Assembly: GCA_011319805.1 (NCBI GenBank)
Contig: SJRY01000108.1
Coordinates: 1 to 18,354 of the forward strand
Length of the DNA stretch: 18,354 nucleotides
Reading direction: 5' to 3'
Source: Macrocybe gigantea
Lineage: Eukaryota; Basidiomycota; Agaricomycetes; Agaricales; Callistosporiaceae
A program made the position numbers and the translations under genes. Positions 1 through 8,977 of this stretch are shown here, one piece after another. Every line of letters starts with the position of its first letter. The stretch's first letter is position 1. The notes under the pieces are model-generated. The model was not told the origin of the DNA. It saw only the letters and a program-made list of their open reading frames with translations, and did not search any database.

Positions 1-1955
1 TTTCTATCAAACCCGTCAGGACTGGAGCAGGCACCCAATACACTTCGCGAGAGCCGAACCCTTTGTAATAATCAAGGCGTCCCGAATGTTGGGAATATAT
101 CGGTTGCGACCGCATCTCTGCCAAGAAATGCGTTTAGCATTTCCAAGAAGAAAGATCAGAAGAGAACGCGTACAGGAAAGCGCGATCGTGTGACCTGAAA
201 AACCGTGTGGTCAGTAATCAGGATATTGCGTTCAGATGGACGTCAGATAAAAAATGTACCCACACGACGAGAAGAGTGCCTGGCCACGTTTGAAGATAAT
301 CTTCTAGCCAAGCCAATGCATTCAAATCGACTGAAAGAAGCATTAATATCTCGCCTTTTCGTATTCAGTTCAGATACGCACTGTGATTTGAAGTTCGTCC
401 AACAATAGCAAAGATGGCTGCATTTCGTTACAAACAAGCGCGCCAAATGAAAGGGTGTCGGAAATCTCACTTGACGAATAAAGCGCGGGCTAGTGCGAGA
501 CGCATTCTACAAGAAATTAATAGGCGATGAACGAGATGTCGTCTGAGACTCACCGCCAACCACCACTGAATGACTTCGTAGGTCTTTGTTGATCCGCTTC
601 GTCAAAGCCCAGGCCCGCTAGAAGCGCTGCGGCTCGCGACGGTCCGCTCTCAGCGTCCATGTCTGACAAGCGCGCGTGAACTTCCGCAATCGCGACGAGA
701 GCTCTTCTCTCGCATCCTCAAAACGTTTATCATCGCCTTGATCATCGAGCTCCGCGAGCTTTGCGTTCAATGAGACTTCTTCTTTCAACAATGATCTCGC
801 CAAACATCAGCCTGCAGCACCGAATCAATTGCAGACGTGTCATCGCCGACAATCTGATGCTAGGTTAGATCATTCAGCGGAAGATGGGATCTAAGCATGC
901 TCTTGTTCGACGAAAAGGATAGTGATGTGAGGTGGAATGGGAACCTCACGCACGGCGATATGCCGCAACAATGTTGATTTGCCAACACCTACGATATAAT
1001 ATAGCGGGAAAACTACGGTCGAGGAGCACATCACTCACCATTTCGGCCGATAAGCCCATACCGACGACCATGTGCCAAGGTGAGGCTCGCACCAGATCTG
1101 ACGGCGTTCAGAATAGAATATATTCTGTGTTGGGACGGGTTGACACTCACAATATGCGGTTTGATCCAAAGTTGACATCGATCGAGGGTAGATGGATATC
1201 CTTGCTTTTGTTTTGGATGCGGCACTGGCTTCGAGAGGATTGATCTGTTTGACCGTCCTTAGTTAGGTATCACGACACAGAAAGTTCGAGATTGCCAGAC
1301 CTTCATGAACATTTCCTCGTATGTTTGCTGTGCCGAACGTCAATTAAAATAGCTGCCAACCGTGCAAGTGAAAACTCAACTTGTTTCCGATGAGCATCTA
1401 GCAGCTTCGAACCTTCGTAGAGATCCCTCCGTGATCGTTTTTCGACTCAGTTGCGCACGTGCAGACGAGCGAAGTGTGCGACGTGCTGCAAAGAGAATGT
1501 AATGCTCTCTAAGTTTTCGCCTCCTGTTTTCCAACTTCTTCACATCCACAGAGAAGCTCTTGAATAGGCCGTGAGCATGAGGCACAAACTGACTTTGGAT
1601 CCTACTCACTTTCCTTTGTTTATGGATTCCAGATCCACGCCCTCCGAAAGTGCAATTGTATTGATATCTGTGACTTGCTCATCCAGCACTTTGTCAACTT
1701 CATGAGTTTTGGTCCAGACCTGCTCTTGAGACGAGCAGCCAGTTGATCCTCCAGGAGGCTTGCCAGTCTAACCATTAGCTTCTCTAGCACATTGACATTA
1801 TCTCCAAAGGGAAGCCAAGATAGTTCGTGCGACCTGCAGCACATCTTCCTCTTCGCCTGCGTCATCGACAAGGTAGCCAGCAAGATATTGAACAATGACC
1901 TCTTCTGTGCCAGGAAAGCACATCCGAATCTCTTCAGCAATATCACCGACGACAT
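1..1955 (-). CDS. GCN20: GCN20-type ABCF ATPase (partial, 3' end beyond left edge; many frame breaks)
   Basis: Soluble ABC-F ATPase. Family knowledge: Gcn20 works with Gcn1 at the ribosome to activate the kinase Gcn2 during amino-acid starvation. The start at 1955 opens MSSV, and one frame change later reads IAEEIRMCFPGTEE and YLAGYLVDDAGEEEDVLQ, as in fungal Gcn20 N-termini. Next come a VDVKKLE block near 1535, RRDLYEGSKLLDAHRKQ near 1400, and LTLAHGRRYGLIGRNG, which joins GVGKSTLLRHIA (Walker A) across the intron 989-1038. The rest of the first ATPase domain follows: ADVWR near 800, signature SFSGGW then RMRLALARALF split by an intron near 550, Walker B LLLLDE near 400, and SHDRAF near 180. 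The second ATPase domain lies off the window. At least eight one-base frame changes interrupt the reading, mostly missing homopolymer bases, with conserved residues on both sides. The cause is sequence error or, less likely, a recent pseudogene. Family call is firm; exon ends are approximate. Confidence 0.85.
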
Positions 1956-2408
1956 GGTGTGTTGAGATGGCTGGGTGAAGATGGGTGCTCCTTCCAGTTT
2001 CGGAAATTACAAATATTAACAGTGCTCCCACTCTCCGAGTCATCCGTCCTTTCGCTACACCTTTCCAGAAACGAGGTCTTGAAGGTCTTGAGGCCACAGT
2101 ACTCGTGCAATCAACATTTTTCATGCTATGCGCTATGCACCGCCTCATACTGAGAGCGCGTCTGTGCTGTTGATGGTAGCATAACCGAGTCCATCAACGA
2201 CTTCACATACAGGTCTCCAAGAGACACAGCAAGCAGTCATCAAGATCAGTGTTGCACGACGCACTTTGCCTTGTGGCAAGCGCAAGGTTATAACCGCGCG
2301 GCAGCCAAACCGAGGTCGTCCAGTGCTTTCTCAGGTTGCTCAGCATCGTATGCCTGTCTTTATCCTCTAAGCTTCCCCGTCTACGTTGCTGACCCCATCT
2401 AACTAGCA
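1956..2408. promoter_or_regulatory. Divergent intergenic region between GCN20 and the membrane-protein gene
   Basis: About 450 bp between two start codons on opposite strands, so it should hold both promoters and both 5' leaders. I see no convincing TATA box, no RNA gene and no conserved coding. A perfect 10-bp palindrome, GGTTATAACC, lies at 2286-2295 but could easily be chance. An open frame runs upstream of the GCN20 start on the minus strand (to 2148), but its sequence is not family-like. Confidence 0.5.
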
Positions 2409-3915
2409 ATGCGCGTCTTGCGGTTTTCTGTCATCCTGTTCTGCTTGCCATGGCCGGGTCGTGGAGCACTTGTCAACACCACTGTCGATGATTCGGATTC
2501 CGAAAGCGGTACGATAATAGATTACAACCCTCTTGGGCTGGAACGATGGTCCCACATGCGGAACCTGCGCGGCGCACCCTAACGGGAGCCATGCCTATGA
2601 CGGTACGTGGTGCCTTGCATTAGGATACTCAGATTGCTGAACCGTAGTTCAAGGAACTTGGCATGATGGAACCTACGTAAGTTGAACGAGCATATCTCAA
2701 GTCCTGGCACCTCACAGGCCTTGACAGTTTCCAGACCAAAATCCGCAGCCGTTGACTGCTACCATCTCTTCTACGGTAAGAATTACTCAAGAAAGACGAG
2801 GTTTGCCTAAGGCTCTTCAATTGACATGTTGCTAGGTGTCGCCGTTTATGTCTACTGCATCATTCCCGAAGCCAATCTTGGCGACAGGTACGTCCCGCCA
2901 CCCTGTGGCAAGACCAATGAACTTATAGCCCTTTCCAAAGCGGCTCCTCGGTCTTCAACTTCATAGTGGATAGCCACCTGGATGGAAATTTCACGACGCC
3001 TTCATCCGAAAATTACCAGTACAACTACCTCGTCTATTCAAATACACATCTTCCTCGAACAAATCACACCTTGGTCATTCAGAACGGAGTGCGCGGCGGG
3101 ACAAAATCCATCATGCTTCTGGATTACATCGTTTACAGGTCTTGTTTCTTCAGCTTCTGTCAGTAAGTTTGATGTCCAGTGACTCAGGTTCATCCAGCTA
3201 CGATGATGACAGTGGGCCGTCGACACATTCAATTGGAGAATCTAGAGCTCATTCTGGCCAAAAAACCGTCAAAATCCTAGGCGGTGTCCTGGGCACGCTA
3301 GCCGGCCTCCTTCTCATACTACTTGGAACCCTCATCTATCGCGACTCCACGTCACGCCCAACAGACAAAGCACCCTTCTTCCGGCCGGCACCGTTCTGGC
3401 ATTGGCTCCGGCACCCGTTCAGCTTCGCCTTCAAGGACAGCGACACTGCCAGCCGATTTTCATTCCATCCTAGCCTCTTCGTCGTCACCCGTGCGAACCG
3501 CTCGCGTTCTACGTCCTCCCTACCGACAGCCCAGCCCAGGCAGCAGTGGCCGATGCACGGCGGCAGCTTCGCTGCAGCGCGCACGCTGCCGACGGAGCCC
3601 GTCGCGCCGTCCCCGCCGCCGGCCAGTGTTGCACCGCCCAAGCCTGCGGTGCTCCGCTTGCGGGACAATGACTCACTGAAGCGGCGGATGTGGACGATAC
3701 TGGAGTGGCGGAAGCAGACGCTCGATGCGATGCAGGGGAGCCCTGAGAACGCTAGGTCGGAACACTTGCCTGCGTCTCCGAGCCGCAGCGGGACGCGAAC
3801 GGGGGCAGGAACGGATACAGGAACGGGGATCACGGCAACGACTACTCGACAACAGACGACTGAACTACCACCGCTCCGTCCTCCGCAACGGCTGTTCACC
3901 GTAGTGAACAGGTAA
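2409..3915 (+). CDS. Secreted-ectodomain single-pass membrane protein (agaricomycete family of unknown function)
   Basis: My exon model is 2409-2602, 2654-2676, 2718-2775, 2836-2887, 2929-3138 and 3180-3915, about 423 residues. It opens with a hydrophobic signal peptide (MRVLRFSVILFCLPW). The ectodomain includes WNDGPTCGTC, TWHDGTY, GVAVYVYCIIPEA and SIMLLDYIVYS. A Ser/Asp-rich linker follows (DSGSSSYDDDSG), then one membrane span near 3268-3345 (ILGGVLGTLAGLLLILLG) and a basic, Pro/Thr-rich cytosolic tail. This layout is typical of a large agaricomycete family of predicted type I membrane proteins with no assigned function. Joining 3138 to 3180 gives a clean Ser codon, which fixes that splice site. 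A one-base frame change lies near 2531-2538: the opening frame stops soon after, while the family-like WNDG segment is in another frame. A surface-sensor role would be speculation. Confidence 0.75.
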
Positions 3916-4139
3916 CGGTTGGGACGGACATCCAAGCCCGTCTTCTTGTGCTCTTTCATTTGCACAACACTCTTTCAAAATGTACAACATGATGATAGAC
4001 TGATATGTACCTAATCTCACATGCCTTGGAAAGTATTTATAACTGCTGACAACTAATACACATTTACGACGTCTTGCTGTGTTGTGCGCGTTGGCCAAAG
4101 TAGTATCTTGTCCTTCCAATACCGAAGAACCACGACATT
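3916..4139. other. Convergent intergenic region
   Basis: The 3' ends of the membrane-protein gene (plus) and the DUF7704 gene (minus) face each other here. It is AT-richer than the flanking coding sequence and presumably holds both 3' untranslated regions and polyadenylation sites. I see no gene or repeat in it. Confidence 0.5.
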
Positions 4140-4893
4140 CTAGAACAAGCACGAGTTAGTGACTGACGCTCGGCATCCGGGGAGCTGTGGTGACCTTGAT
4201 AAGAAGAGCACCACCACAGCCGTGATGTTTCCATGCGTCATGCTGTTCCAGTTGGCAAAGTCAAACCTCACATCCGGTGGAAGAGCAGCAAAGGTTGAAA
4301 AGATGCTACAACGACCAGATTTTTGAGTCCCAACCACGTATATATGCACAGGGAAACGACAGCACTCACTGCGTCAACTGTGCGGACACGCGCGATGATC
4401 ATCAGTGACGAGCGACAGCCATCAGAGAACAAGCAACGTCTTACGTCGGCAATCGCCAGCGCGCCGAGGCTGGCGCCTAGGATGCGTTCCTGCGCTATGG
4501 GATTGTTCGGCAGGGCATCTCTGATCGCTCGGAACACGAGCGTCGATGTCAATCCGAGGAGGAAATAGCCTGAGTAAAATGTGGTCACTGAGGAGCGTCG
4601 CCGACGAACACCATGAACGACGAACAGTTGGCAAGCTGCCACACGGCGACGATCGTGCGCGGGTCGAGTCCGACGGAGGTGGTGGGTGCGGGGATAGACG
4701 ATGGGACGAGCTCGTGGTAGAACCAGCCCGTGCCGGGGTAGAATAAGACGGAGACCGCGGTCCGATCGTGGACACTGCAACAACGATTTACTAGGTCGGG
4801 TAACGTTGTTCCACAGCAACGCTACGACTCACGCGGTTCTAGATACAAGAACATGAGCTTGTAAAAACCAGGCAGGGCAGGAAAGTCTGACAT
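4140..4893 (-). CDS. DUF7704 family small multi-pass membrane protein
   Basis: Five exons in my model: 4833-4893, 4626-4774, 4445-4569, 4370-4377 (only 8 nt) and 4140-4305, about 169 residues. The start gives MSDFPALPGFYKLMFLYLEP, the usual opening of DUF7704 proteins in agaricomycetes. Conserved blocks follow: LFYPGTGWFYHELVPS, LDPRTIVAVWQLANC, YFLLGLTSTLVFRAIRDALP, QERILGASLGALAIAD, LTHIF and NWNSMTHGNIT. About four hydrophobic segments suggest an integral membrane protein; the biochemical role is unknown. One base appears to be missing at the CC of 4762-4763 (LSTIG and the next block are in different frames). The C-terminal tail after AVVVLFL is uncertain: another one-base change near 4185 would end the protein at 4156-4158 instead of 4140. 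It is head-to-head with the CofD-like gene. Confidence 0.8.
4370..4377 (-). other. Predicted 8-nt microexon of the DUF7704 gene
   Basis: Read on the minus strand, TTGACGCA sits between an intron at 4378-4444 (GTAAGA...CACAG) and one at 4306-4369 (GTGAGT...TGTAG). Both introns have good splice consensus. Including it joins IAD to LTHIF in frame, matching the conserved IAD-V/L-THI motif of the family. Skipping it would break the reading frame. Confidence 0.65.
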
Positions 4894-4964
4894 CGTCGCT
4901 GGAGGTTTGGAGACTGAGCGCCGAGGCTCTTTAAGTATCGGCCTCCCACACGGCCAATCAACAA
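4894..4964. promoter_or_regulatory. Short head-to-head promoter, DUF7704 / CofD-like
   Basis: Only 71 bp separate the two predicted start codons. If the CofD-like protein starts at the downstream Met at 5029, the gap is 135 bp. Either way the 5' leaders are very short, or the two transcription units overlap, and both must be driven from the same few bases. It contains CTTTAAGTATCGG near 4930, AT-rich but not a firm TATA box. Confidence 0.5.
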
Positions 4965-7193
4965 ATGGCCGGCACATACCAACTCCAAAACGGCGCGTTC
5001 AGTCGAGGTGCTCTTTGCGTCTCTCACATGAACACAGCGCGCCAGCATTCTCTCGGCCCAGCACCAGGCACGCTCGCGGTCAGCAGACAGTCCAATCCAG
5101 GGCTACAGGACAGCCCAGGCTCGTCCGTGTTCGACCTGCCAGCGCGTGCAAAGCCGCTAGTCCATCTTCAGGACGGTCCGTCCACGCACCCAGGTTCACC
5201 GTCCGCACCCGATGCTCCTCCACCTGTCCGCACCACCTCGTCTCTCCAAACCATACACGCCGACGCTGACGCCAAGGCCAGCACCACCCTAGATGAGTCA
5301 GACCAAAGTCACTCTGCGCTGTTCAGCGGCGACGCCAAGCCGTCCTCCCCCTCGTTCGTCCTCATCTCTGGCGGTACGGGCGGCAACGCGATCTGCAGCG
5401 CGTTCGGCAGCTCGTGCTACTACGTCCTGCCCGTCTCTGACGACGGCGGGTCGTCGAGCGAGATCATCAGGGTCCTCGGTGGGCCTTCCATCGGTGAGCG
5501 TGCCCTTCTTTCGTCGCAGGAATTCATTTCATTTTGACTGGCATGGAATGCAGGCGACATTCGGTCCAGGCTCGTGCGGCTCATCCCTCCGGCGCCGCCT
5601 TCGTCGCCTCTGGAAGCTATCCGACGCCTGCTCGCATACCGTTTGCCTGCCAAGCGTTCGGAGCGTGAAGCGAGAGAAGAGTGGAGGGACATTGTAGAAG
5701 GACGTCATTCGCTATGGATAGGCATCCCAAACGACCGAAAGGAGACGATCCGAGGTGAGAACGATTTGCTATATCTATGAGCAGCTGTGAACAACTCGAC
5801 CCGTTGCAGGCTTCTTGGTGTATTTTGAGAGTGAGTTGCTCAAACGTGCGCACAAAAACTTTGACTTTCGCAATGGGAGGTGTGCAAACGTGCCTGATGC
5901 GATCTGCCGAATCGTTGGCTTAAAGAGATGTATATAGCATTGGGAACTATTTTCTCGCAGCAGCACAGGGATTCTTCCGTTCCTTGCCCTCTGCAATCTT
6001 CCTGTTTGCTTCCATCACCAACAGCCAGGTGAGATTTTTCCTATCGCGATATCCGAGGAAACGGCGAAGTTCAACTGCTTGCGTTTTGCAGGCCAATATC
6101 TTGCCGGTGATAGTGACAAACCATACTGTGACCATTGCCGCGGAGCTGGTGAGTGCACGCTTCTTCTGCTCCGATCGTTGTCGACGAGGTATATGTGCTG
6201 CTTATCGCTATCCGGCGGTTTTCGACAGGAAGACGGTGGAAAGCTTGTCGGACAATGTGAGATATCGCATCCGGTATCGCAGGCGCCGGCCGCTATCGAT
6301 ATTAGGGTGTCGGACTCTGATACTGAGGGGATGGGGAATTGATACCCCAGCAACGCAACGTGATGTTTGAGGCCGAGGAGAAAGAGAACTCCGAGCCTCT
6401 CGGGTCGCGAATTTCGAGTCAGTGTTTCTGTGTTCCATTCGAGGCATCAAGAAGACGTTTTTTTTTTTTCGAACGCCGCGACAGGACTATACTATATCAA
6501 TGCGTACGGATTCGAGATTCATCCATCTCCGAACCCAGATTATCTCGCGTGCCTCGGGTCAAAGGACGTATTGGTCTATTCCTGCGGGTCACTTTGGACA
6601 AGGTGCTCGTTTTCGTTTGATCGACAATGACACGAAGGCTTATCTGCATACGACAGCATTATTCCCTGTCTGGCATTGCGCGGCGTGTCCTCGGCGATTG
6701 CGCGTTCGTCTTCCCTTCGCGCCAAAATTTTGCTGTGTGAGCTTGCGTCTTTTCGCTTTTGCGCTAACTATACTGATTCGAGCAGTGAACGCAAAGAATG
6801 ATCGCGAGACTAACGGGTACACGGCGGTGGATTACATTAGGTGTGTTTCTGGATGGAGATGTCCTCGTGACGCGGGGCTCAAAATCACGATCGCAGTGCG
6901 TTGGTCCGAACGTTGAATGCCCCATATTCTGTACCGCCGTATGGCCTGGGAAACGTCAATACGACGTATCCCGTGTCTGCGTTCGTGACAGACCTCGTGT
7001 ATCTGCGGGGCAGCGAAGTCCAGGTGGACGTGTCAGCGATAACGGTGAGCAATCTGCAGCATATTCTCAAAAAGCGTCTGATCTGCGGCAGCGACTGGGA
7101 GTGCGCTGCACCGTGTTGGAGGGGCCTGAGACTCGGTTCACCGCCGACAACGTGCGGAATGCGATCTGCAAGATCTTGGCAGATGAAGTGTAA
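4965..7193 (+). CDS. CofD/YvcK-like (UPF0052) protein
   Basis: Eleven exons: 4965-5493, 5554-5754, 5810-5879, 5938-6028, 6092-6148, 6229-6417, 6485-6602, 6657-6736, 6786-6840, 6897-7044 and 7092-7193. The spliced length plus one missing base is 547 codons. After a low-complexity N-terminus of about 125 residues comes the family's glycine-rich nucleotide-binding start, FVLISGGTGGNAICSAFG, then YVLPVSDDGGSSSEIIRVLG and GPSIGDIRSRLVRLIP. Further conserved blocks are RNGSIGNYFLAAAQGF, ITNSQANILPVIVTNHT, YYINAYGFEIHPSPN, NAKNDRETNGYTAVDYI and YPVSAFVTDLVYL. Bacterial relatives are the 2-phospholactate transferase CofD (coenzyme F420) and the morphogenesis/metabolism factor YvcK; fungi are not known to make F420, so the fungal substrate is unknown. 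One base is missing at the GGGG of 6333-6336. The start is uncertain (4965 or 5029). Confidence 0.85.
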
Positions 7194-7338
7194 TACGTAA
7201 TCAATGGCATTGGGTACTTTCCCACGATCCTGGTATGGAAGTGTGTATGTACCAATGACGATTAAACATTTCACTCCTATGCCTCCACCCACGTCCATAT
7301 AGCCCTCCTCCTCCCCCTTTCCCTTCTTCTCGTCCTTC
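7194..7338. promoter_or_regulatory. Tandem intergenic region, CofD-like to WWWW-tail gene
   Basis: 145 bp between two plus-strand genes. The second half is strongly pyrimidine-rich (CTCCTCCTCCCCCTTTCCC near 7307), as is common just upstream of transcription starts in agaricomycetes. I infer the core promoter of the downstream gene here. Confidence 0.45.
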
Positions 7339-8524
7339 ATGTCCCTTGCAGCCTACAATCCCAGTCATCTCCGTCTCAACACTTCCCCGGCCATCGTCGA
7401 TCTCAGTGCGTCGTCTCATGTACTTTATCGACCGCGTTCCTGATCGCTTTCACCGCCGGCCTTTTTTTTTTGGCATTTGCAGTCAACGAGTCAATTTCAA
7501 ATGATTTTGGGGTCACACGACTCCCCGCCTCTTACCGCAAGCGCAACACCGTCGACGATGCTTTCCCCGTGCGCCCACGCAGCATACTTCAGTCGGGACA
7601 CAAGCTGTACAAGTCCTTTGACGGGTTCATCACGCGTGAGGATGACCGTCACGCCGACGATACTCCGCCAAACTCCGCCACAAGCACTGATGGACAGGGT
7701 CCGCCGGCGCTGAGCGACAGCAGCACCAGCAGCCCCCTTGACAACTCCCAGCTGCTCCAGACACCCACCCTGGGCGATGACGTTCCTCAAAGTCACCATC
7801 GTCAGATCACTGCAGCAGTCGATGTCGCGCCTTCGCCTGCAGCACGCGAGTACCACGTCCACTTCCGTCCCCGCGTCCGCATCACCTCCGGCATCGGTCG
7901 GCACAAGCGCCACGACAAGCAATCCTCCACCGCCGTCTCTGGCGGACCCAGTCCCATGCGCTTCCTCTTCCGATCCCGCGTCCGCAGCGCGACCTTGCCC
8001 CGCCCTCGTTATCCCCGACTCGTCCCTCTCATCTTCGCCATCTTCCTCCATCTCTGTCCCTCTGCGCACGCATTCCGACGGGGACAGCTACAATTCCAGC
8101 TGGGGCCCGCTCGGCCAGCGTGTAGGAATGCTCATACCAAACTCGTACCCAAACTCGACTGCTGCGGGCCGTGTGGCGAAACAGCCTCAACAACAGGAGC
8201 AGGAGAGATCAAAACGCATACAGAGAAAAGAGCATGCCCCGGCAAACGAACGCACGCCGTTGCTCTACCCTCAAGGCCGGCGTGTCCGTGGCGCGAGCGC
8301 AGAACGAGAGCATCAGCCGCGGCGATGAGGCGTGGTTGTCGAGAGAAATTGATGCCGTGTTTGGGCCGTGGCCAAGGAGGTTGTTCAATTATCATGTGGG
8401 GTTATCCTTTCTTCTTGCAATCGAGTTCATCTTGACTGATGTGATCGATGATGTGCAGTGGTGGTGGTGGTACATTGAACCAGTGCTATGTTGTCGCTGC
8501 CTCGATGAACCCGACGACTACTAG
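7339..8524 (+). CDS. Unrecognised fungal protein with ERTPLL motif and WWWWYIEPVLCCRC tail
   Basis: Exons 7339-7405, 7483-8395 and 8459-8524, roughly 349 residues. I cannot assign a function. The first splice gives AIVDLINESISNDFGVTRLP, followed by LPASYRKRNTVDDAFPVRP, LQSGHKLYKSFDGF and REYHVHFRPRVRITSGI. A Ser/Pro-rich stretch and SSWGPLGQRVGMLIPNSYP follow, then ERTPLL, GDEAWLSREIDAVFGPWPRR and the last exon, which starts exactly at WWWWYIEPVLCC. ERTPLL fits the acidic dileucine consensus [DE]xxxL[LI] used for sorting to the vacuole. The Trp run plus vicinal Cys could mark a membrane-contacting, possibly palmitoylated tail; both readings are inference. The conserved-looking segments occupy three frames, with changes near 7920 and 8270-8310, so the middle region is the least certain. 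It is tail-to-tail with chorismate synthase. Confidence 0.65.
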
Positions 8525-8977
8525 CCGATGAAACGAAATCAAACGGACAGTCATGTGCCTTCTTTACGACATGTATTCTATAGTTTAACTTATTTCATCC
8601 TTGTGGCTTCCTCCCGTTCTTCCCTTCTATACGTCGTGCTACTATAGGGGGTTCGTGATCTCGCAGACTGAACAGGTTGTCATTCAAGCCAGCATTCTGT
8701 CTTTCAATCGTCGAGCTAGATGCAGGTTCTGGCTTGTGGAGCTTTTTTCCCCGAAGCATAACAACGCTTGACGTAAGAGTTCTTCTCTCTCGCCTGCCTT
8801 GACACCCATCATGTTGTCGTTGCTTGGCTAGTCTAACCGGCAGCGTCACAGTGTTGCAGCACGAAAAATAACCACCAGAGACGCTCTAAAAATAAGCAAG
8901 ACAGCATCGAGAGAATGCACGACACCAACTGTTCTAGTTCTATTTTTTTTTTCGCTCCTTATCCCCGCTCTCAAATC
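8525..8977. other. Convergent intergenic region
   Basis: About 450 bp between the stop codons of the WWWW-tail gene (plus) and chorismate synthase (minus). It presumably holds two 3' untranslated regions. There is a T run at 8942-8952. The short open frames here have no recognisable content, and I see no RNA gene. Confidence 0.45.

Noticed and set aside
1956..2148. Open frame extending upstream of the GCN20 start on the minus strand
   Set aside because: Family similarity begins at the Met at 1955; the upstream stretch has no known Gcn20 sequence and fits a 5' leader.
2286..2295. Perfect palindrome GGTTATAACC
   Set aside because: A single 10-bp palindrome in 18 kb is expected by chance, and no second copy or known site was seen nearby.
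1..2400. Degenerate mobile element or repeat-induced mutation as the cause of the broken frames at the left end
   Set aside because: The breaks are one-base indels in an ABCF gene with intact residues; there are no terminal repeats, no transposase or polymerase motifs, and no C-to-T bias visible by eye.
3336..3965. 209-codon open frame on the minus strand opposite the membrane-protein gene
   Set aside because: It lies antisense to the plus-strand tail that continues in frame from the membrane span, and its residues are those expected from GC-rich antisense sequence.
7497..8069. 190-codon minus-strand open frame
   Set aside because: Antisense to the WWWW-tail gene, low-complexity Gly/Glu-rich, no recognisable motif; the plus strand has spliced, conserved-looking blocks.
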